NCBI GenBank assembly: GCA_018380115.1
Contig: JAGZUF010000004.1
Coordinates: 62,001 to 126,000, forward strand
Direction: 5' to 3'
Source of the DNA: Oscillospiraceae bacterium
GTDB lineage: Bacteria > Bacillota > Clostridia > Oscillospirales > Ruminococcaceae
DNA length: 64,000 nucleotides
Part shown: positions 60,040 through 64,000 of the stretch, one piece after another
Numbering within the stretch: position 1 is the stretch's first letter
Layout of the letters: every line of letters starts with the position of its first letter
Notes under the pieces: model-generated
The model's database searches: none
What the model saw: only the letters and a program-made list of their open reading frames with translations
Told to the model about the DNA's origin: nothing
Program-made: the position numbers and the translations under genes

Positions 60040-61371
60040 ATGAAGCAGAATATGACGGCGGGCCCGCCCGCAAGGCTTATCTTCTTTTTCACCCTGCCGC
60101 TTCTGGCGGGCAATTTGTTTCAGCAGCTATACAACATGGTGGACAGCGTGGTGGTGGGCCGCTTTGTAGGCCCCACGGCGCTGGCCGCAGTGGGCTCGGC
60201 CTTTCCGGTGGTGTTTCTTCTCTCCAGCCTGTTTCTGGGGCTTGGGCAGGGCGCCATGGTGCTGGTGAGTCAGTTTTACGGCGCAAGCGACGAAAAGCGG
60301 CTGAAGGCCGCGGTGGACACTATTTACACCGCGCTGATTGTGGGCGGCATCCCGCTTTCTATTCTGGGGTGCCTGTGCGTGGGGCCCATCACCGGCATGA
60401 TGGCCATTGCCCCCGACGCGCTGGCGGAGTTCCGTATTTATCTGCTCATCATGCTGGGCGGCCTTGTGGGCTCGCTGGGCTACAATGCCAACAGCGGCAT
60501 TTTACAGGGCTTGGGCGATTCCAAAACGCCGGTGCTGTTCCTTGTGGTGGCGTGCGGCATCAATATTGCGCTGGACCTTCTGTTTGTGGTGGTGTTCCAC
60601 TGGGGCGTGGCAGGGGTGGCGGTTGCCACCATCATTGCGCAGGCGTGCTCGTGGGTGTTCGGCATTTTGTTCATCAACCGCCGCCACCCCACCCTGCACA
60701 TCAGCCCGTTCTGTTTTCGGTTTGACAAAGCCATTTTCGCGCAGGTCATCCGCATCGGGGTGCCCATTGGCATCCAGCAGGCGCTGTTCAGCCTTGGCGC
60801 CATGCTGCTGGTGCGGCTTGTGAACAGCTTCGGCTCTGACTTTACTGCGGGCTATAACGCGGCGAACAAGGTGGACACCATCGCTTTTCTGCCGGTGCAG
60901 AGCTTTTCCATGGCCGTGACCACCTTTGTGGGGCAGAACATGGGCGCAGGCAAGCCAGAGCGCGTGCGCCAGGGCAGCCGCGCCGCGCTGTGGATGGGCA
61001 CCGCCGTGTGCATGGGCGTGGCGCTGGCGCTTCTGGCAATGGGGCCATGGTGCATGCGCCTGTTTTCAGCGGATGCCGCCGTCATCGACGCCGGCCTTGC
61101 CTATTTATACCGGGTACTTCCGTTCTATTTTCTGTTTTCACTGATGTACGTGCTGAACGGCATCATGCGCGGCGCGGGCGAAACGCTGGTGCCGCTTGCT
61201 TCCAGCCTGGTTTCCCTGTGGCTGGCGCGCGTGCCCGTGGCCTATGCGCTGGCGCATTTCTTCGGTGGCCCGGCGCTGAACTTCTGTTTTCCCATTGGGT
61301 GGGCCGTGGGCCTTGCCATCAGCCTGCCATATTACCTTTCCGGCCGGTGGAAGCGCCACCGGCTTGTATAG
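60040..61371 (+). CDS. MATE-family efflux transporter
   Basis: 443 residues, twelve membrane helices in two MatE halves. N-half: FTLPLLAGNLFQQLYNMVDSVVVGRFVG (in parts), SQFYGASDEKRLKAAV; C-half: GIQQALFSLGAMLLVRLVNSFG, TFVGQNMGAGKPERVRQG. This is the DinF/NorM-like group exporting cationic compounds with H+ or Na+. Its start is 3 bases after metA, so the two are co-transcribed; a functional link is not obvious. Confidence 0.93.
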   Translation: MKQNMTAGPPARLIFFFTLPLLAGNLFQQLYNMVDSVVVGRFVGPTALAAVGSAFPVVFLLSSLFLGLGQGAMVLVSQFYGASDEKRLKAAVDTIYTALIVGGIPLSILGCLCVGPITGMMAIAPDALAEFRIYLLIMLGGLVGSLGYNANSGILQGLGDSKTPVLFLVVACGINIALDLLFVVVFHWGVAGVAVATIIAQACSWVFGILFINRRHPTLHISPFCFRFDKAIFAQVIRIGVPIGIQQALFSLGAMLLVRLVNSFGSDFTAGYNAANKVDTIAFLPVQSFSMAVTTFVGQNMGAGKPERVRQGSRAALWMGTAVCMGVALALLAMGPWCMRLFSADAAVIDAGLAYLYRVLPFYFLFSLMYVLNGIMRGAGETLVPLASSLVSLWLARVPVAYALAHFFGGPALNFCFPIGWAVGLAISLPYYLSGRWKRHRLV

Positions 61372-61393
61372 AATATCAAAAGGAGGCGCCCTT

Positions 61394-61747
61394 ATGAAGC
61401 ATCTGCCCGTAAAGCCGACAGTGGATATCGCCGCGCTGGATGCGCTGGATATCCGCGTGGGCACCATCCTTCGCGTGGAGGATGTGGAAAATTCCGACAA
61501 GCTTGTAAAGCTTCGCGTGGATTTTGGTGAATTCCAGCGCACCATTTTGGTGGGCATGAAAAAAGAGCGGGAAAACCCGCGTGAAATAGAGGGCAGGCAG
61601 GCCCTGTTCGTGGTGAACCTTGCCCCGCGGAAAATGGCGGGCATTGTGTCTGAGGGCATGCTGTTCGACATCGGCTATGCAAACGGCCTTCTGCCTGTGC
61701 TGGCCCAGCCGGAGTGGGTAATCCCCAACGGCGCCTGCGCCGGGTGA
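61394..61747 (+). CDS. tRNA-binding-domain protein (CsaA-like)
   Basis: 117 residues, a lone OB-fold of the EMAP/Trbp111 type: DALDIRVGTILRVEDVENSDKLVKLRVDFG (in parts), VGMKKERENPREIEGRQALFVVNLAPRKMAGIVSEGMLF. This is the C-terminal module of methionyl-tRNA synthetase standing alone, as in CsaA, which binds tRNA elbows or acts as an export chaperone. aaggagg lies before the ATG at 61394. Confidence 0.9.
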   Translation: MKHLPVKPTVDIAALDALDIRVGTILRVEDVENSDKLVKLRVDFGEFQRTILVGMKKERENPREIEGRQALFVVNLAPRKMAGIVSEGMLFDIGYANGLLPVLAQPEWVIPNGACAG

Positions 61748-61769
61748 CGCGCCCGGCGCCTGTACAGCA

Positions 61770-61812
61770 AAGCGCCCCGCCCTGGCTTTTGACCAGGGCG
61801 GGGCGCTGCATT
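61770..61812. terminator. Bidirectional terminator between tRNA-binding and MFS genes
   Basis: agcgccccgccctgg pairs with ccagggcggggcgct around ctttt, with a short T-run. Confidence 0.8.
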
Positions 61813-61832
61813 TGGTTTTCTATGCTGGCCCG

Positions 61833-63020
61833 TCACTGCGGTGCCTGCGCACGGGTGCGCACCCAGCGGGCAAGGTGCGCCGTGCAGGCGGCATAGCCGG
61901 CTATGCCGCACACAAGGCACACCGGCAACAGCCATATGCCCACGCGCGCGGCCAGCAGGCCAAACAGGGGCGGCATGCACACGTTGCCTACATAGGCCGA
62001 GGCCATCTGCAGGCTGATAACGCCCTGCGATCGCGCCGCGCCGAAGCGGTGCGGCGTCTCGTGCATCATGCAGGGGTAAGCGGGCGCAAAGCCCAGGCCC
62101 ACCACACAAAGCGCCGCCGGGCCAAACGCCGCGGGAAGAAGGCCCATGCCCGCAGCCCCCAGGGCCGCAAGGGCACCGCCGCCCAGGATGAGCGCCGAAG
62201 AAGACAGCCGGGCAGAGGCAAACCCGCATAAAAACCGCCCTATGGTGATGCCCAGCACAAACAGCGACGCCGCCTGTGCCGCGGCCACGGTGGAAAAGCC
62301 GCGAGCCGTGACAAAGTAGCTGGCCCCCCACAAAAGCGTGGTGTTTTCCACCGAGCAATAGCAAAAATAGCTGAGCATGGCCGCCCACACACCCGGCTGG
62401 CGGGCCGTGGCGATAAGTGAAAGCTGGCTTTTGGGCAGCGCCCCCGTCTGGCCGCCGGAGGCCTGCCGCGGCTCATAGCGGCCCCACAGCCGGAGGGTGG
62501 CCGCCAGCGCCAGCACCAGGCACCACTGCAGCGCAGCCACTGCGCCGTAGCCAAAGCGCCAGCCGCCCTGCCTGTGCAGAAACACCGAGAGGATAACAGG
62601 CCCCAGCGTGGCCCCAAGGCCCCAGCAGCAGTGCAGCCAGCTCATATGGCGCGCCGCATAGTGCAGGGCCACAAAGTTGTTCAGCGCTGCATCCACCGCG
62701 CCCGCCCCCAGCCCCAGCGGAACGGCCAGCACGCACAGCCAGATAAAAGAGGGCGCAAAGGCAATGCCCGTGAGGGCAGCCGCAGTGAACGCCACACTGA
62801 ACAGCGTGGTGCGCCCCGTTCCCAGCCTTGCCACCAGGCGGTTGGTAAACAGGCTGGAGATAACCGTGCACAGGCTGGTTATCATGGCCGCCGTGCCCGC
62901 GCTTTCCACCGGCACGGCAAAGCCGCCCACCATCTCCGGCCAAGCCGCCCCCAGCAGGGAATCCGGCAGGCCAAGGCTGACGAACGCGCTGTATATCATT
63001 GCAAGAAACAGTGTTGCCAT
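61833..63020 (-). CDS. Major facilitator superfamily transporter
   Basis: 395 residues, twelve membrane helices. The FucP/Gph-like pattern is visible in GLPDSLLGAAWPEM, GTAAMITSLCTVISSLFTNRLVARLGTGRTT (in parts), GAGAVDAALNNFVALHY, and SWLHCCWGLGATLGP. NNFVALHY and HxxxGxG elements occur in YbjJ/FucP-like sugar or drug transporters. The ATG at 63020 has GGGGGAG six bases upstream. It lies 13 bases after the ROK regulator gene, so it is likely regulated by it and may import a sugar. Confidence 0.88.
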   Translation of the reverse strand: MATLFLAMIYSAFVSLGLPDSLLGAAWPEMVGGFAVPVESAGTAAMITSLCTVISSLFTNRLVARLGTGRTTLFSVAFTAAALTGIAFAPSFIWLCVLAVPLGLGAGAVDAALNNFVALHYAARHMSWLHCCWGLGATLGPVILSVFLHRQGGWRFGYGAVAALQWCLVLALAATLRLWGRYEPRQASGGQTGALPKSQLSLIATARQPGVWAAMLSYFCYCSVENTTLLWGASYFVTARGFSTVAAAQAASLFVLGITIGRFLCGFASARLSSSALILGGGALAALGAAGMGLLPAAFGPAALCVVGLGFAPAYPCMMHETPHRFGAARSQGVISLQMASAYVGNVCMPPLFGLLAARVGIWLLPVCLVCGIAGYAACTAHLARWVRTRAQAPQ

Positions 63021-63033
63021 AAAAAGCTCCCCC

Positions 63034-64000
63034 TTATAACTGCGCTTCCAGCGCAAGCTCCAGCGCCTCCAGCGCCCGGCCGGCCACCCCGGCCGTATAA
63101 TCCTCCAGAAAATCCTTCGCCAGCGTAAACTGCGGCAGCGGGCCCGCCAGCATGGCCGCACACTGGCGGCGCACCTGGGCAAGGTGCGTGCCGTTCAGCA
63201 TTTCGCCGCACAGCACAATCTCCTCCGGGTCCAGAAAGGCGGCCGCCGTCCCGGCACACATTGCCACAGCGTGGCAGACAGGCGAAAAGGCGCCCCAGGA
63301 AAGCTTTTTCCAGTCGGCACCCAGCGGAAGGCGGCCTATCTCGCCGGCAAAGCCGCCGGCGCCGCAAAACGGCCTGCCCTGCAGCACAAAGCCGGCGCCC
63401 GGGCCGTAGCGGCGCGGAAAATATAAATAGCACAGCGTCGCGTCTGTTTTGCCGCGCAGCGTGCAGTAGCCCAGGGCGGCGGCGTTCACATCGTTTTCCA
63501 GCACCACAGGCATGGAAAAGCGCGCCGCATAATAGCCCACAAACTGTGTGCCCAGCAGGCCCTTGTAGTCGCTTGTCTCCAGCCTTCCCAGCCGCTGTGT
63601 GCCCGGCAGGCCGAACCCCATGGCCGCTATTTTTCCATCCCGGGTCAGCGCCGCCTCAACATCCGGCGCAAAGCTCTCCAGCCTGGCCTGTTCCAACGGG
63701 CGCGCTGTGCGGTGCACGCACCTTCCCATCAGGTCTACCGTGCGCAGGTGCAGGCTGTCGCGCCCGTTTTCTTCAAAGGCACACAAAACCAAGGCGTGCG
63801 CATAGTCTGCATTGTAAACGTACTCTGCGGCAGGGCGCCCGCCCGTGGCCGCCGCGCGCCCCCGCACCAGAACACGCCCCTTTTCCATCAGGTGCTCCAC
63901 CGCGGTGCCTGCAGCCATCACACTGAGGCCGGTAGCCTGCGCCAGCTGCTGCTTAGTGGCGCAGCCCATGGCCTTCAGCGCGCGCAAAACCAGTGCGGCT
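63034..64000 (-). CDS. ROK-family transcriptional regulator (NagC/XylR-like), 5' end missing
   Basis: About 320 residues are visible; the frame stays open to base 64000, so the N-terminus lies beyond the window. An HTH comes first (ATKQQLAQATGLSVMAAGTAVEHL), followed by the ROK sugar-binding domain: AAMGFGLPGTQ, VVLENDVNAAALGY (conserved Asp), and GPGAGFVLQGRPFCGAGGFAGEIGRLPLG. The ROK signature GxGAGxxxxG is present but the zinc-binding CxCGxxGC motif typical of ROK repressors is not. Its effector is probably a sugar. Confidence 0.88.
   Translation of the reverse strand, partial: AALVLRALKAMGCATKQQLAQATGLSVMAAGTAVEHLMEKGRVLVRGRAAATGGRPAAEYVYNADYAHALVLCAFEENGRDSLHLRTVDLMGRCVHRTARPLEQARLESFAPDVEAALTRDGKIAAMGFGLPGTQRLGRLETSDYKGLLGTQFVGYYAARFSMPVVLENDVNAAALGYCTLRGKTDATLCYLYFPRRYGPGAGFVLQGRPFCGAGGFAGEIGRLPLGADWKKLSWGAFSPVCHAVAMCAGTAAAFLDPEEIVLCGEMLNGTHLAQVRRQCAAMLAGPLPQFTLAKDFLEDYTAGVAGRALEALELALEAQL

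Noticed and set aside
1..64000. CRISPR array, prophage, integrase, transposase, tRNA or rRNA genes
   Set aside because: I looked for regularly spaced repeats, tRNA-like CCA ends and recombinase motifs and saw none. The dispersed repeat copies are too few and unevenly spaced to be an array.

Overview
The window looks like chromosome from a GC-rich, Gram-positive, strictly anaerobic Clostridia bacterium, probably a gut member of the Oscillospiraceae/Ruminococcaceae type. The basis is an electron-bifurcating [FeFe]-hydrogenase operon, a T-box leader on asnS, AGGAGG-type ribosome binding sites, a class II galT, Opp/FbpABC-type transporters with lipobox lipoproteins, and simple TTGACA-17-TATAAT promoters. 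I see no rRNA, tRNA, CRISPR array, prophage or insertion sequence with a transposase. The genus cannot be fixed from the sequence alone.

Layout. 1-4190: end of a LacI regulator, an alpha/beta-hydrolase fused to a polytopic membrane domain, a YhfC-type membrane protease and a YbaK-type deacylase. 4200-4840: two copies of a dispersed repeat, then terminators. 4847-9837 (minus): hydrogenase operon hndA / ATPase / hndB / hndC / hndD. 10144-13263 (plus): divergent accessory operon with DRTGG-like proteins, a second ATPase, a sensory-type hydrogenase homologue and a PHP phosphoesterase. A Rex-like operator sits in the divergent promoter region. 13347-18928: an IclR-HTH/GNAT fusion, a DUF624-like protein, PlsC, GNAT, GluQRS, a WYL regulator and a possible small protein. 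19298-22783: galT and T-box-controlled asnS.

23122-34991 is the most coherent accessory locus. Facing left it carries an oligopeptide ABC importer (oppABCDF), a PepV-type dipeptidase, a GntR/UTRA regulator and an FrlB-like SIS sugar-amine deglycase. Facing right it carries an amidohydrolase, a YjbQ protein and an M24 aminopeptidase. Three promoters in this locus share the core ACATCTTAATA or a near copy of it, inside or next to the promoter, so the whole locus is probably one GntR regulon for importing and breaking down peptides, perhaps sugar-modified (glycated) ones.

35320-48686: a D,D-carboxypeptidase, nicotinate phosphoribosyltransferase, an ABC exporter, a glycosyltransferase, an M42 aminopeptidase, GNAT, two CobW-type metal GTPases (one His-rich, one fused to a YcgQ/TIGR03943-like tail), a zinc-phospholipase-like protein, TraX and a two-component system. 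49194-53889 (minus): an FbpABC-type importer with nanE, suggesting uptake of a sugar phosphate or amino sugar rather than iron. 54235-64000: PTS IIC-like permease, HAD phosphatase, Gfo/Idh/MocA oxidoreductase, ABC-F ATPase, MetA (predicted acetyl-CoA type), MATE, a tRNA-binding protein, MFS and a ROK regulator cut by the window end.
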